From Adineta steineri (taxonomy: Eukaryota > Rotifera > Eurotatoria > Adinetida > Adinetidae), in contig CAJNOI010000090.1 of assembly GCA_905250115.1 (NCBI GenBank), positions 1 through 64,000 of the forward strand: 64,000 nucleotides of DNA, given 5' to 3'. Within the stretch, counting starts at the first letter, position 1; each line of letters starts with the position of its first letter. This document shows, piece by piece, positions 1-12,453 of the stretch. Made by a program: the position numbers and the translations under genes. Below the pieces are notes generated by a model that worked only from the letters and a program-made list of their open reading frames with translations, made no database searches and was not told the origin of the DNA.

Positions 1-1385
1 CACATAACGAGAAAACAAATTTACTAACCTTCAAAAAGTGATATAATTCCATCATCATTCATAAAAGATTTACACCATTTAATCACTTGTTCACACGTCC
101 AATTCATATTGATAAAAAGAATAACAATCTGAAAAAATATTCAAATGGATATGAAACAAAAAAAAATAAGAAATTCATATTCGAAGTTAGATGTTTTATA
201 TAGATGTACACAAATGTACTAATCTACGCAAGATCACCTGAGAAATGTTTGCACCGACTAAGATTTCTATTTTTCAATATAGAATCGACTCACACTTAAT
301 AGGATATAAATTTTGTAGCTACTTTTGTATAAAAAGTGCGTTAATTCTTGTATTCAATTAGATAAAAAATAATTGCCACCTTTTATTCACACACAGCCAT
401 ATTCATCTATATAAATGTATTATCCTCACTTCTTTCTTTTCCACCAATGGATAATACCGTCGTATTCGAATATATATTTATGACGACATTCGTCTATTCA
501 TAATTTTATACAACAGATGGTGCTCTTCATCTATATAAATAATTCACATTTTCAGTATACGAGAAATATAATTTATAAAATATCAACTGTCTTTTTTTCA
601 CAGCAAAAGCCATTCGCTTTGTAAAAATGTGAACATTCTTGAAAACTTAATGTGTCCAATGTTTATGTGTTATTATCAAATATGTAAAAATTATACAAAC
701 GACAAAATATCGTTTTTTGTATATACTACGTAGTTTCTCAATCTTTTTTTTTGATGAATAATACATTTAATCGAATATTTTAAATTATTCTATTATCAAT
801 TTTATATAAAAAACCTTCCCGTCAAAACTAAGAGTGTTACTTTATTTTTCTTTTTTTTTTTATTTATACTAAAGAATAAAATTATAAAAATCTTTATTTT
901 TATTCTATAAAGAATATAAATAATCTTTATTTTAAAAATAAAGATGAAATACAGAATAAATCAAATATTTTCAAGTCATCGGTAAACAGATAAATAGCTA
1001 ATATAAAAACAAATAATATTGATGGTAGTTTGCTCTTATCACCAGTCACATTCAAATACAAAATAATGCTAGCAAGTGAATGTGAAGCATAAAAGATTTA
1101 TGAAAAAAGCTTCTCTTTAGAATCTTTTTTAGCCTATGTTCTTAGAATAGTTCACGACCTATTTGAAAAAGATAAAGTAATAGATATTTAAGAAAAAAAT
1201 TTCTTTATTCTTTATTTTAACTTCATTTTTTAAAATAAAGCAAATTTTTAATTATTTTTATTTTATAAATATAAATATTTACTTTATTTTTTTATCATCA
1301 TTTTTGAAACATACATTATCTTCATTCTTAATAAAATAAAGACAAATATTTACTTTATCCTTATTCATGAAGAAAAGATAAAGTA
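1..1385. other. AT-rich stretch without a recognisable gene
   Basis: Very AT-rich DNA with many homopolymer A/T runs and short ATTTTTATT-like repeats, especially around 840-930 and 1190-1350. I see no convincing exon, RNA gene or terminal repeat on either strand. Confidence 0.6.
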
Positions 1386-1389
1386 ACAT

Positions 1390-1850
1390 CTGTGGTAGAA
1401 CCGTGGATCATTGATTTCTCAACCATATTTGCAAAAACGTTTTTGATGAAGTCATGAGTTACTATTCCCTCGAAAGTATTTTCAGAAACCCTTCTGATGA
1501 GGTCATGAACTACTGCACCTTCGATTATATTTTCAAAAACCCTTTCGATGAAACCGTGAATTACTATTCTCTCAATGGTATTTGGAAATACTTTTCTGAT
1601 GAAGCCGTGTATTACTATTCCCATAATAGTATTTGCAAAAACCTTTTCGATGTAGCCGTGAAATACTATACCTTTGGTTGTCTTTGCAAAACCATTTTGA
1701 TGAAACTGTGGATTACCATACCCTCAATAGTCTTTGAAAAAAACTTGTTGATAGAGCCGTGCAGCATTATTCTCTGGGTCGTATTTGCGAAAACGAATTC
1801 TTAAAAACCGTGGATCATTCTACCTCGTATCGTATCTGAATGAACGTTGG
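1390..1850. repeat. 51-bp minisatellite, about 8-9 degenerate units
   Basis: Units recur with the phase marker GATGAA or a variant at 1445, 1496, 1547, 1598, 1649, 1699 and 1750, a spacing of 51 bp with one 50-bp step. Because 51 is a multiple of three, several reading frames stay open on both strands, giving repetitive Tyr-rich translations (for example YYS...IFKNPFDE). No start context, splice sites or known domain supports a real protein, so I call it a minisatellite. A short diverged copy extends to about 1850. Confidence 0.8.
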
Positions 1851-2029
1851 TCTAAAGATATGATGAACAAATACCCTTTATAATCTCAAGAACGGCCCAC
1901 TTCAAAAACCCACGATCACATCAACGGTTTTTTCGTATATGCGACGTCTATAAACCCTTCGAAGGTTTATACAATGTTGAAGAAAAGACAAGACTTTTGT
2001 ACTATACTATTATTTTTTACAGTGTAGTA

Positions 2030-3440
2030 CTACCATGTCGATCAAAATCAGCATCTTCTGATGAATCGCGATTAAGTAGAGTCTATTTTTTAATTAGAGA
2101 AATAAATAGAACAATTTTCTTTTTATTTGATTTACGCCTTTTCCACTTCTACTCGTAGCATCATGTCGAGCAAATGTATGTGCTCCTTTAGATTTTAATT
2201 TTGCATTTAATTCCTGTTGTTGAAATATTTTAAGATTTTTCTCTGGATCAAGTAATGATGAAAAAATCACTAAACGAAATATTCCATCATGATTTTCTTT
2301 AATACATGTTAAAAAAGCTCAACACTCACCATATAAAGCAACATTTTTTGAACTCATTAAATATTTTTTCATCATTATAAGACGTGTAATAAATGGTTTA
2401 AACATTATATTTAATATAAATCTATCAATACCTTGTGGTCCAACACCAAGTTGTGTATTACCAAAATTATTTGAATATGTTTGTCGTAAATTTGTATCAC
2501 TTTTTGTTGAAACTAAATAAGATAAAATATAAATAAAAATATATAACTATTTGAATATATATTACTATAAGGTGTATAATGTGCAAGACCAACATTTGAT
2601 TCCGAACAATAACCACATAATGCATGAATTATATCAAGTATATGAACAAGATAACTATTAAGAGTTTAATTAAGAAAAAAAATATCTAATTGAATAAAAA
2701 GATTTTATTAATAAAAACAAACCTAGTAATATATACTGTTTTCAAATTGACGTCGATTAAGTAAACGAAGTTTATTGAATAATAAAAATACTTTATAACG
2801 TAATCGATCAGATGTAAAACTACGACCACGTGGTCAAAAACTAGGACAATCTTATCGTTTTATTATTCTAAAATATAATTATTCGATATTTATCATCTTT
2901 TAATCTTTACCAAAAATATTAATTGAAATTAACTTTAGAGTGTACGTGTGGACGACAGACCAATTCATCGGTCATCTTTCAGATAAAGTCGTGATCATGA
3001 ATTTCGAATTTATAATTAGCTAGTTGACATATCCCTCAAAAGCTCTTATACACTGCACTCAAACGCAATTGTATAAAAAATTCTCTCTAGTCAACCTTTT
3101 TATTACTGATGAGATTTGCTTTAGTTCGCTCCATATTTGTATAACAACTATCCTATAAAACTAGTTGACTTTTGCTTCATATATTAGAGATTAACTTATC
3201 AATGTACCGTAACGAAACTTTTTTCGAAAATACCAAAATTCTAACTATTAAAAAAAGTATATATCTGATACTTACTTAAGTGTAATCTCAACAGCTAATT
3301 CAATGGTTTTTTCTTCTTTCACATCAATTTGCTTTAACTATTCCTCAACTTGTTCATATGTAGTTGTTGTTCCGCTATTTTCAACAGTTAATAATTGTTT
3401 TTTGTGCATATCATTCTTCAGATAGTGATATAATAGCCAA
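2030..3440 (-). pseudogene. Decayed exons of a large conserved animal protein (possibly UNC80-like)
   Basis: On the minus strand, codon-biased blocks read as protein in separate exons: about 3420-3280, 2860-2720 (FTSDRLRYKVFLLFNKLRLL), 2660-2560 (CSESNVGLAHYTPYSN), 2500-2110 (LGVGPQGIDRFILNIM, then DPEKNLKIFQQQELNAKLK) and a short acidic block near 2090-2040 (DSSEDADFD). The reading is broken by in-frame stops near 3345, 2835 and 2325, each one base change from a sense codon. The conserved, non-repetitive character suggests a gene for a very large cytosolic protein. UNC80, the NALCN channel auxiliary subunit, is only my guess. There are no ORFs over 60 codons here, which fits decay. Flanking mobile elements make a displaced partial copy plausible. 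Confidence 0.5.
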
Positions 3441-4383
3441 ATCAAGTAAAATGTCAAGAATATTTATAACCAATTCACAAACTTTTAAATGATATTTTTT
3501 ACATAATAACTGATGTCTTGAATATAATAAATGAGATTTTATTCATTGTTTTATACGCTTAATTACATTCCGTGTAACTTACTCGATTTTTCTTCAAAGG
3601 GGAATAATAGTTATGTTTATGATGATCGATGACTGATACGCAACATAATTCTCTAATTCTATCTCAATATGATTCATGTTAATCGTTGGTTGGAAGGATT
3701 GAATCATCAATAGTTATTGTATCAAGCGAGCGAATATTTTTGCAAAGTCTGTTAAAACTAATAGATTTTAATCGAATATGGTCCCTCTGAAGATGTTGAC
3801 TCGTACAATCCACCACTACCAGCCACAGAATCCAAATCGACTTTGATTACGAGATAAACTTTTATTGTTATAGATACCGTTCGAAAATTCTGTTCAGGAT
3901 GATGAAATCTCAATTTTTCTAGAAAATAACTCGAATACGAGTACATATTTCAGTCATAAAAAATAAGATAAAATAGAATAATTATTTAAGAACTTTTTTG
4001 TCTTCTATTTTGGCTATCTGCAGAAGAATCTCGATCGTATATAGGTTTTTTCATTAAATATTTATATCTATTTTTAATTTTTCACAAAACCAGATTTTAT
4101 ATATTCTTCAATTATATACAAGTAACGTTCGTCGTATCGACTCACTTCACCCTCGACTGTAGGAGGCAGCAGTCTGTTTTTGCATGCACCATTGTGGGAA
4201 GAATTGATCTAGCAACTTTATACGAGTAGGTAATTCAAATCTCTTTGCTTAAATCGTACTATTCGAAAAACAAAACTAAATCTTTCTGTAAAATTATCCA
4301 GGATAAAATATTTTTATCAGAAGCTTGGATTATTGTAAGTATTAACAGTTGCATACAAAATTTTATAAAAGTGAGAAAGAACG
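3441..4383. other. No gene seen; probably contains the Helitron 3' flank
   Basis: AT-rich sequence between the decayed exons and the stop codon of the Helitron helicase. On the minus strand this is where the Helitron 3' terminus (a short hairpin followed by CTRR) should lie, but I could not identify it by eye. Confidence 0.4.
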
Positions 4384-6433
4384 TTAGAACCACTGAGCAA
4401 AACGCAGTTGTGTCGCTGCATATATTTTATCTAGTCTTTCGATTTCAGCAAGTTGAGATTTGCCTGGTTTGATTGATAAAACTTTGTAATCGAAATATCT
4501 TAATATAGCTACATCATTTGAACATTTCACACGTGACAATGGTACATAAATTGCAGCAAGATCGTCAGTTCCACTTGGTAGTTTTAAATCAATTACAACT
4601 TTATTTAACGTTTGACCTTGACTTTTATGTGTTGTAATAGCATATGCAGGGACAATTGGTAATGCACGTCGTTTAATCGATAAAAATGTCTGGTGATTTG
4701 ATTTTGGTTTCTTATCTTTTGGTAGAATATCAGCTAAATTAATGCGAAATGTTTGTTCCATCAATGGTATTGGAACGAGATTTGATTGAAGTTGTTCGAA
4801 GTTACATTCAATCTTCGATCTGACGATTTCAATTATGGCGTATAAAGGTTTACGTATATATTGTGTATTGTTAGGAAATGTTTCTGAAACAACGTCTGTT
4901 GAAACAGAATCTTCTTCATAAACAAGTTGTCGAAAGATTCCATTCATTCCATTAATAAGGCCCAATTCTATAGCAATATTTTGTGTTAAAATGACAGGCA
5001 TTCCAGGAACCAAAGGTAAAAGACCAGGTAAATGCTCTGTTTTACTATCACACTGTTCTAATAATTTTTTAACTAATCTTGGATCTTCAATTGGTTTGCC
5101 TTTACAACTGTCTTAAGCTATACAAACCATGAGCGCTTGTCCTATCTCTGCTGCCTTATGAATTGCTGCCTTGTTGTTCAATTTTGTCCGTACTGCGTTT
5201 CGAAATACGAGAATGGGCGCCTGAAAAAATAAAGATAGATATTATATTTAAAACAAAAAGAAAGTTTTACTTTATCCCACGGTGAATCAGATAGAGACTT
5301 CACTGATGGTTGACCTACAACTCGTGATAACAGCAGCTCATAATCATCACGATCACATTTTCCATGACGAAGGTTATCGAGAAGCTGAAGATATCGACGA
5401 TCTTCCGTTCGCATTTGCTCAGTGAGTTTTACAACACAGTTGATTTGTAGTATTAAAGAACGTGCAACGCGTTGCTGTAGTTCTTTTTCACTGAGCAATT
5501 TATCTGATTTTTGTCTCGATGGTAAAGAAAAATCAGTATGTAATGGTGCATCGTAGATAGGTCGGTACTGCAAATAGTCACCGAAGAAAATAACGTTTAT
5601 GCCACCAAATGGAATATTAGGATCGACATGTTTTGCAGAGCAAATGATTCGATTAAGTTTTGCTAACAGATGTAAACCAACCATACTCATTTCGTCGATC
5701 AACAAATATTCGACTAGTCGCCATTCTTTTTCAAGTTTTAAATCACCTGGTTTGATTGTTCGTGGCGTTCTAGAATTACGTTGTTCACCTAAAAATGAAT
5801 GAATTGTCATACCACCAATTTCAGCAGCTGCAATTCCAGTAGGTGCTAATTTACGCATCATCTGCATTCTTTTGGTGACAACGAAATATTTACTAAGAGC
5901 ACGAATAAGTTGTGATTTTCCTGTACCACCACATCCAGGTATGCACATTATAAGTTGACCATTATTATCACCTAGAAACATGATAAATATTAATTTTTAA
6001 TAGATCATATTGAAAAATACCTTTACGACAGTCACTATCACCATCAAGATGACTTGTAATGATCATGAATGCAGCACGTTGTTCTCTATTTAATGTAAAT
6101 TCACGAGCGATACTTTTTTGCGTGGGAAAGTCACTTGTAACTGACATAACTGGAAGAATTGAATCACGATTTCCAAGATTGTTATCATCATCATTACTAT
6201 TTGGATTCATCACTGTTACAATAGCATCTTTTGCAACATTTGAATCAAATGAATCATCTTCTGTGTCATAGTTGCCTGTAATTAAAGTTCGCCTAACTCG
6301 TTCCCTTTCAGTTTTCAATTGTTCTTGCCATTTTTTGTTTAGCAGAACAAGATTTTGTGTCGCAGAAACAAATGGTACAAGTTGTTGATTTGTAGAAGCA
6401 ATAAACTCATTTGAAGAAGATTGATCACGAACT
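4384..6433 (-). pseudogene. Helitron PIF1-family DNA helicase domain
   Basis: Superfamily 1 helicase motifs appear in order: NREQRAAFMIITSHLDG (Q-like motif, about 6090-6040), Walker A CIPGCGGTGKSQL (near 5940), Walker B LLIDEMSMV (near 5690), FGDYLQYRPI, LTEQMRT, then after an intron (about 5273-5223) FRNAVRTKLN, PGMPVILTQNI, THKSQGQTL and YVPLSRVK. It would unwind DNA 5'-3' behind the Rep nick. One in-frame TAA interrupts the frame at about 5113 (after LMVCIA). The C-terminus at 4384 looks natural. Intron positions are short and GT..AG. Confidence 0.85.
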
Positions 6434-8150
6434 ATAAAAAAAACTCCATATTTATTTTCTATTTTAGATCACTAATTATTACAAGGTACAACTTACCGTT
6501 TATATCACTAAATCGTCCAACATTTTCGACTGCTTCGATAGTTTCTTGGATATATGTATCTTCTGTTGTTTTTTTGCCAGCATTAATTGCTGTAGTTGTA
6601 TATTCATCTAAGTTGTTTAACAGCTCTAATAAACCTTCATTATCGTCTACATCGTGATCATCATCAAAATTTTGATTCGAAGGTAAAATAGCAGGATCAA
6701 TTTCATCATTATCAGTTTGAGCTTCAGTAATAACTTGAAGTAGATGTGCATCACGATCCTTCTTACATTCATGTAAAAGTTGAATATTCTGTATAATCGT
6801 CCATGAAGAAGTGGCAATATGTTCTTTACGAGATTTATAAGCATCATCCCATGTTTGATTGAGGTCACAAAGATCATTGACGGTGCGCCAGGGTACAAAA
6901 AGTGTAAGAAGAGCTCGACAATATCGTTCTCGAGTATCATCACGATTTTGTCGAGGAATTTGCGGACCATAGAGAATCGGTACATGAAGTTCACTGTATT
7001 CCATCAAAACATATGTTTCTGCTTGTGGATGTTGGCTTTGAAAAGGATAACGTTTATTAGGTGGTCGACCTACCCGGTTTTTATCTATTTCTTGTGATTC
7101 TATATCCGTTGATAAATACTTTAAATCAGTTGCATTCATCTTTTTCTTATATACAGTGCTAACAAAGTCATATAAACACATGTCATTGAGAACATCAGAA
7201 CGATATTGATAATCAATTCTTGTGTTAACGAGTACGTAGTTTTTATCATGATCAGTTGATTGAATTTGAAAATGTTCTTCATCATTATTTTCATCATTAG
7301 TAGCTTTATCATTAGTAGTTTCATCGTCATCATCGTATACATCTTCCTGAGTTATATCTAAATGAAAAAAAGACAGTAAGTAATAGTTTTTATAAACCAC
7401 TCACCTTCTGCCAAAACTGTCAATTTTTGTTTTGAGCGTATTTCATTCAACTGTGCTTGTAAGTATCTTTCAGTTTGAATTAGATAAAGGCCCTGAAATT
7501 TGTGTTGTGTAATGGTCATTCCAGTTCATGAGATAAGAAGCAACTTGTACTCCAGATAGCTCTTGTTGAGAAGCAAGTGCATTATAACACCGTAAAACGA
7601 GTTTTCGCGATTTTTCAATTGCATTTTGTTTATTCGTTGAATCAGACGGATTCATATTAGATGTAATACATTTCTGTACAAGAGAAAGTGTATCATGAAA
7701 AGAGAGACTCTGTTTTGTCACATAATCAGTAATATAATAAACGAGAGCTTTTGCATCACCACCAGTCCAGATAAATTTAATATCCATATTTGAACGACAA
7801 GCTGATATAATATATTCGTTAAAATTATTGATCCATGGATCCGATCGTCGCATAGATATTTGACCAGTTTCTGGATCAATCGTCGAATCTTCAACTACTT
7901 TACGTGGCATACGCAGACGGCATATTTTTTTATCGCCTCGATGCTTATTGCAATATTTATAGCAAGTGTCGCAATGTTTATGTTTATTGCCTGTTTCAAC
8001 TAGTTGTACTACATCTCTTCGAAATCGTGATGAAAAATTAGGCGACGATGGATTTGGAGCAAATAAGCAAGCTGGACACAAATTACAGTTATTATCATTT
8101 GAAATATTCATATCTAAAATATCAATTAAATGTTCTGTTTCTTTTCAGAG
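6425..8150 (-). pseudogene. Helitron Rep tyrosine region and acidic linker
   Basis: Exon 8150-7470 begins with Cys-rich CPACLF and KHCDTCYKYCNKHRG and contains DPWINNFNEYI and the catalytic tyrosine segment ALVYYITDYVTK, the two-Tyr signature of Helitron Rep. It ends out of frame at GGG (7491-7493), where loss of one base would continue into GLYLIQTERYLQAQ, so a second frameshift is likely. After an intron near 7410-7357, a long acidic exon (DVYDDDDETTNDK...) covers the remaining Rep-helicase linker (VLMEYSELHVPILYGPQIPRQ) to a donor near 6498. Confidence 0.7.
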
Positions 8151-8221
8151 ATTCACACTATCATACCCGATGTTGATTGATCACGAGTTGGTGTTCGCAA
8201 TGGCTGATGTCGGGATTGTGA

Positions 8222-8390
8222 ACCAATAGAAATAGTTGACGCGCAACCCGGTGCTGATGGGGAACTAAAAGAAATAGTTGACGCACAACCCGATGCTGAT
8301 GGAGAACCAATAGAAATAGTTGACGCGCAACCAGGCGCTGATGGCGACCTAAAAGAAATAGTTGACGCGCAGCCCGGCACTGTTGGAGAT
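8222..8390 (-). repeat. 42-bp tandem repeat encoding 14-residue units inside the Helitron ORF
   Basis: Four units of consensus SPSAPGCASTISIG (14 residues, 42 bp) lie in the exon between the HUH and tyrosine parts of Rep. Units alternate at two positions (ISFR/ISIG/ISFS/ISIG), suggesting pairwise expansion. The repeat keeps frame. It is low in structure and probably a flexible linker. Confidence 0.8.
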
Positions 8391-8526
8391 TGTTGCCCTT
8401 TTCTTGGTGTCACTCGAAGAACAGGCTGAGGTTCGTTTTGGCCATCGCTTGTCAAATTGATAGTGCGTAAGGTTGCGTAGATATTGTCCTGTGAGGTTTT
8501 TTGAGAAGTATTGAATGAACTTGGTG

Positions 8527-9638
8527 CTATATTATAACAAAGAGAGATATTGAACGAAGGCTAAAAAGAAAAAAATCCATACTGCTTGAATTTTCGGACG
8601 CATGTTTTTCCTTGAAGTCATCGAGATCTTCTTTGATAATGTCTTCTAAGTATGCTTTTAATCTTTGACGAAAATTGTCATCTTGAATATTTTCTTTGAG
8701 ATCAGCAGGTGTCATGTCATGATCAAGCCAAATAAGAAGATGTAAGTGAAGAGAACCTCGTCCTTGACTTTCAACCGTACCAAAGTAAGCTTTTACTGGG
8801 CCGAGTACACCACGCATAATCATAGTATCTAAGATATTCGTGATCAATACGTGGAAAAATTTGGCAGTACCAACCGGATGTGATGCTATAGTTTCAGCTC
8901 TTTTGTAAGCGTCCATAAGTTGTTCTTTTTTGTATATTATCTAAATCAATTTTAACACCTGCAAAATACAGTGCTATTGGACTGTGAATATCAGCGGGAT
9001 TTATAGTAAGAAATATGCTAGGTAGTCCTTGATTATATATTAGCGCATGAATTTGTGTACGTAAAGCCATTCGTGAATACGCGGAACCCATAATTCGACC
9101 CCCAATAGTTTTAATATGTTGCAGAAGTTTGTTCAATGTTTTGTTTGATCCAGTGCTATATATCCGTTTCAAACTGTTTTCGAGAGCTACTTCAATATCT
9201 TTGCTACTCAATGATTGAATTTCATCAGCGGATGTTCGAAAGTAAGGTTTTGTTGCGATCAATTGAGCATGAAAACAGGCATCACGGCGTTGCAATAGAT
9301 TAAAAACTATAAATATAAAACTATGGTTTGTTTCGAAACGACGATCATTATAAGATAATAGATATCGAATGTGCTCTCTCAGATTCACTATAACCGGGCG
9401 TGATTGATCTTCAGGTGCGCCAAGTCCATAACAGAATAAAGTGGGATACAGACCTGCTAATAATTTCGGATTGAAATATTCGTTGACAGGTCTTGAAGAA
9501 TGAGGAATTAGATAAACATTTTCGGTATTTATCTCATCATCACGTCCGTTATTCTTAATCCTGTTTAAAACGCAGGTTGAAATTTCTTCGGAAGAAACTG
9601 ATGTGCCATTTATATCGAGAACACCACTTAAATAGAAA
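8527..9638 (-). pseudogene. Helitron_like_N domain and HUH Rep endonuclease motif
   Basis: The frame enters near 9638, well upstream of the first Met at 9388, and shows LLAGLYPTLFCYGLGAPEDQ then RDACFHAQ, TIGGRIMGSAY and GLPSIFLTINPADIHSP, a layout characteristic of Helitron_like_N. The HUH metal-binding motif follows as GRGSLHLHLLIWL. Rep uses this motif to nick ssDNA. A reading-frame jump lies at a run of six A (plus-strand T run 8936-8941): removing one base would rejoin the conserved halves, so a one-base insertion is likely. The exon ends at a GTATGG donor near 8575. Confidence 0.75.
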
Positions 9639-9672
9639 AAGATCTATAGAATAATAGATTAATTAATTGATC

Positions 9673-11157
9673 TCACCTGTTACTAATAGGAATACTGTCT
9701 GTAGCAGTGAAGTCTATTGGATTGGATAATGGATCTGGAACATAACCAGCTCTTTCAGAGGGAATTTCTTTATCGCCTACTTTTTGCTCTAATGTTGACA
9801 TAATACATTCTGGCACATCGTCTTCTGGTAATTGATTAATATTTTGAAGATTTATATTAACTTTTTGATAAAGTATATTATGTTTTTTTAACCATCGCAA
9901 TGCTTCAATAATCTTTTTCTTACGCACTGTGAGAACTTTCCTTAGTTGAATACGATCGGGAGGTCGAGCTCCAATAAATATCACTTTCAATGTATCACAC
10001 AGATTATCAAGTGCGAGTGGTAAACTATCGACAATATTTGGTACATTTTGAAGAAAAGTAATGCAATTTCCATTCAATGCTGGCTGAGCAGTAGTAGCTG
10101 AGTGAAAAGGCGAGTGCAGTTTTATTATGCAACTGTTATGTCGATAAAGTGATATTAATTTCTGTTCTGGAATTGTCAATCCTTGTAATTCAATAGGTAT
10201 GTCACCTAACCACATATTATTGGCAGTTGAAAACTTAGGAATAGATTTCTTGAAAAGAGCACTATGGCATTTTTGACAAAGTCTGCACATGTCCACTTTA
10301 TTCTGTTGAAATAAACCGCTTTTGTATAAAATAACATCGTTTTCACAATAAAACGATGACGAATTAAATGTTAAAGGATCTAAAATAATTATAGATTATA
10401 TAAATTTTGAAATTACAAAAAACACATTTAATACTTTCAGTCCGTTCTGTCGTTTCTGTACTATTGTCGACGGAGATTTGAGTGTCTTTGTTCAAATGTT
10501 TAATAAAATCTTTGAGCTCGTCAGAAACTTTAAGTAGATGAATATTTGGAATTTGTCGAACTGGTATCGTTTTCGAGTCTTTTTTTGGAGAACGGATATT
10601 GCAAACTGCGCAAGTGACTTCAGCCAGTACCGACATGGACATTTGTTCTAAAAACTGTTGTAAACAGGCTTCTTTCAACTCACGAGCAATTGGTTGAGGC
10701 CAAGACTGGTTAATGGAAAACTGCGTCCCAATATTATTTTGATCCATATCAATGTTTTCATTTAATTGTTTTTCAATTTTTTTTTTAAGTCTATTATTTT
10801 TGCTTAATTTTCTTTGTTGTTCAAGTCGTGTCTGATGTTGTTCTTCAGGTTCATTCGTACGAATCAATTGATGTCGTTCTCTATCCTTCTCAAGTCGATC
10901 CTGAGTTTGTTGTTCCGTTTCTCTCATACGCCTGGATCGGCTGTCTTGTCTTTTCTTCTCAAGTTGAATCTGACGCTGTTTTTCTTTATCATTTTTTCCA
11001 TTTTGTATCGAGCCCGATACAATTAGTTCAGTGGGACCATTCTCGATGGTGTCATCAGTTCTTAGTCGTCTATTGGGAGAAGATTGAAATTCAGGTATTC
11101 TTATTTGAACTGCAGTGCTATTCTTAAATGTATTCTTTTGAGGAGTCTAAAGAAAAG
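9673..11157 (-). pseudogene. Helitron charged linker and DUF6570-like Cys domain
   Basis: After an acceptor near 11157 the frame reads a highly charged Arg/Gln/Glu-rich stretch (RETEQQTQDRLEKDRERHQL and similar, about 10980-10760), probably helical. A Cys segment (CAVC...CVFC) follows. After a short intron, a domain starting near 10379 contains CRLCQKCHSALFKK and NMWLGDIPIELQGLT. This Leu-Gly-Asp-rich pattern is typical of the DUF6570 region found upstream of Helitron_like_N in many animal Helitrons. No stop is seen inside these exons. The part probably contributes zinc binding or DNA recognition; this is inference from family layout. Confidence 0.65.
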
Positions 11158-12453
11158 TTAATTCGTAGAATTTTTGTAATTGCTAATGAGTAACTTACTA
11201 TATTAAATGATGTTGAATTATTGTAATCGTCAGATTCATTTTGGTTATTCGGTGATAGAAGTGGAACAAAATGATTTGGACTACATGTGCTATTACTCAT
11301 CGCTCGAACATCATTTTCATTCAGGCCATGTGACCACAAAACTGCAATACTGTAATTAGCGATAACAGATGGAAGAGGTGTAAAGATACTATCCCACGAG
11401 GCCATAAAGTGTTGAAAATCAATTTTTGGGTAAACACTTCGTATATTACATTGAAGCACGTTGCATAATGCGGCTATTTCATATAATTCAGAAAATGTAT
11501 GATCTTTACAAATAGACTGGATAGCAATGTCGATAGGTCCGACGTGCTGTGCATTCATAGTCTGATAATAGTTTTCATTTACCGTAAGTTCAATAATTGT
11601 TCGAACTAAAAATTGATTTGAAATAAATTATATATAATAGCATAGAAGAAGAATGAATTCTTGTACCTCGCAATTCATCTGTTGTTATTGATGAATTATT
11701 CATCAAAACAAGAATAGAATAATATAAACAATTTCCATCACCAGGGACATCAACTGGAAGCAGATGTTGCACATCATCAGCCGCTTTATCAAGATAGCTT
11801 TTAGCTATCAGATCCACTACATGTTTTCTCTTATTGAAAACTTGAATAGGATGAAATTGAAATGCTGTCAACAATGATTCAATCTACAATATATTACACA
11901 CCATAATTGAATCACCGTTTTATATTAAAAAATTTACCTGTTGAATCTTTTTTACAACAAAATTAATTTCATCGTAGTACATAACGCTTTCCGAACATTT
12001 TTCCAGAAGTTGACGTAATCGCTTAAATTTTAGACCACGATTCATTTCGCTACATTGTGAACAACAGTATCCTGCACAACTTATGTTACAAAAAATACAT
12101 CGTGTGTTGATGTTCATGCGCTGATGAGTTTCAAGTACGTGTAATTGGACCGGCGATTTAATAGAATTGTTTACACAGAAGTGCGAGTGATCCAGAGACG
12201 ATGTGATTTGAAAAGTATGTCCTGAGGAAGTATGTCCTCTTGACGTTAATAATATTCCTGTTTCATATGCTTCTACCTTTGTTCCGTTATTCTGAATCAT
12301 GGTCGGTGAGGCAATTACTGATCCTGTAAAGTGATTTAATTTATTCAACGTACTGTCCATTTTTTTAATCATATCAGTATACAACATACAATCCAATTGT
12401 TGTTTACTTTGTACATTATTGTTCGTGGCGTGATGTGGGTTGTGATGGGTCAA
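11124..12453 (-). pseudogene. Helitron 5' coding part: Cys-rich head and OTU-like cysteine protease
   Basis: Three exons are visible: about 12453-11938, 11883-11667 and 11605-11199. The first ends in a CxxC cluster (RCIFCNISCAGYCCSQC). The second holds the OTU nucleophile motif GDGNCLYYSI (catalytic Asp and Cys), and the third ends with the probable catalytic His segment NHFVPLL. OTU domains are deubiquitinase-type cysteine proteases; their role in Helitrons is unknown. All three catalytic positions look retained. The start at 12453 is the first ATG of the open frame. The piece matches a second copy at 19.1-19.8 kb exon for exon, which supports the splice sites. Confidence 0.75.

Larger units (their letters stand above)
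4384..12453 (-). mobile_element. Helitron-type rolling-circle transposon with OTU, Rep and PIF1 helicase (inactivated)
   Basis: A single minus-strand, multi-exon coding unit reads in Helitron order: Cys-rich head and OTU-type protease (12453-11200), charged region and DUF6570-like Cys domain (11150-9673), Helitron_like_N and HUH Rep (9635-8527), repeat-bearing linker, Rep tyrosine region (8111-7470), linker (7400-6459) and PIF1-type helicase (6420-4384). Introns are short GT..AG. Rep nicks and transfers a single strand, and the helicase unwinds it for rolling-circle transposition. OTU-bearing Helitrons are known in animals, often in the Helentron branch. At least two apparent frameshifts (near 8936-8941 and 7491-7493) and one stop (about 5111-5116) make this copy non-functional, but decay is light. 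Ends are not resolved; the limits given are coding limits. Confidence 0.85.

Noticed and set aside
1361..1804. Overlapping open frames on both strands (87 and 116 codons)
   Set aside because: They are produced by the 51-bp period of a minisatellite; no domain, signal or splice support.
7491..7500. Splice acceptor explanation (AAATTTCAG/GG) for the frame break in Helitron Rep
   Set aside because: Using it would need a donor that removes the conserved segment around YLMNWNDHYT; a one-base indel is simpler.
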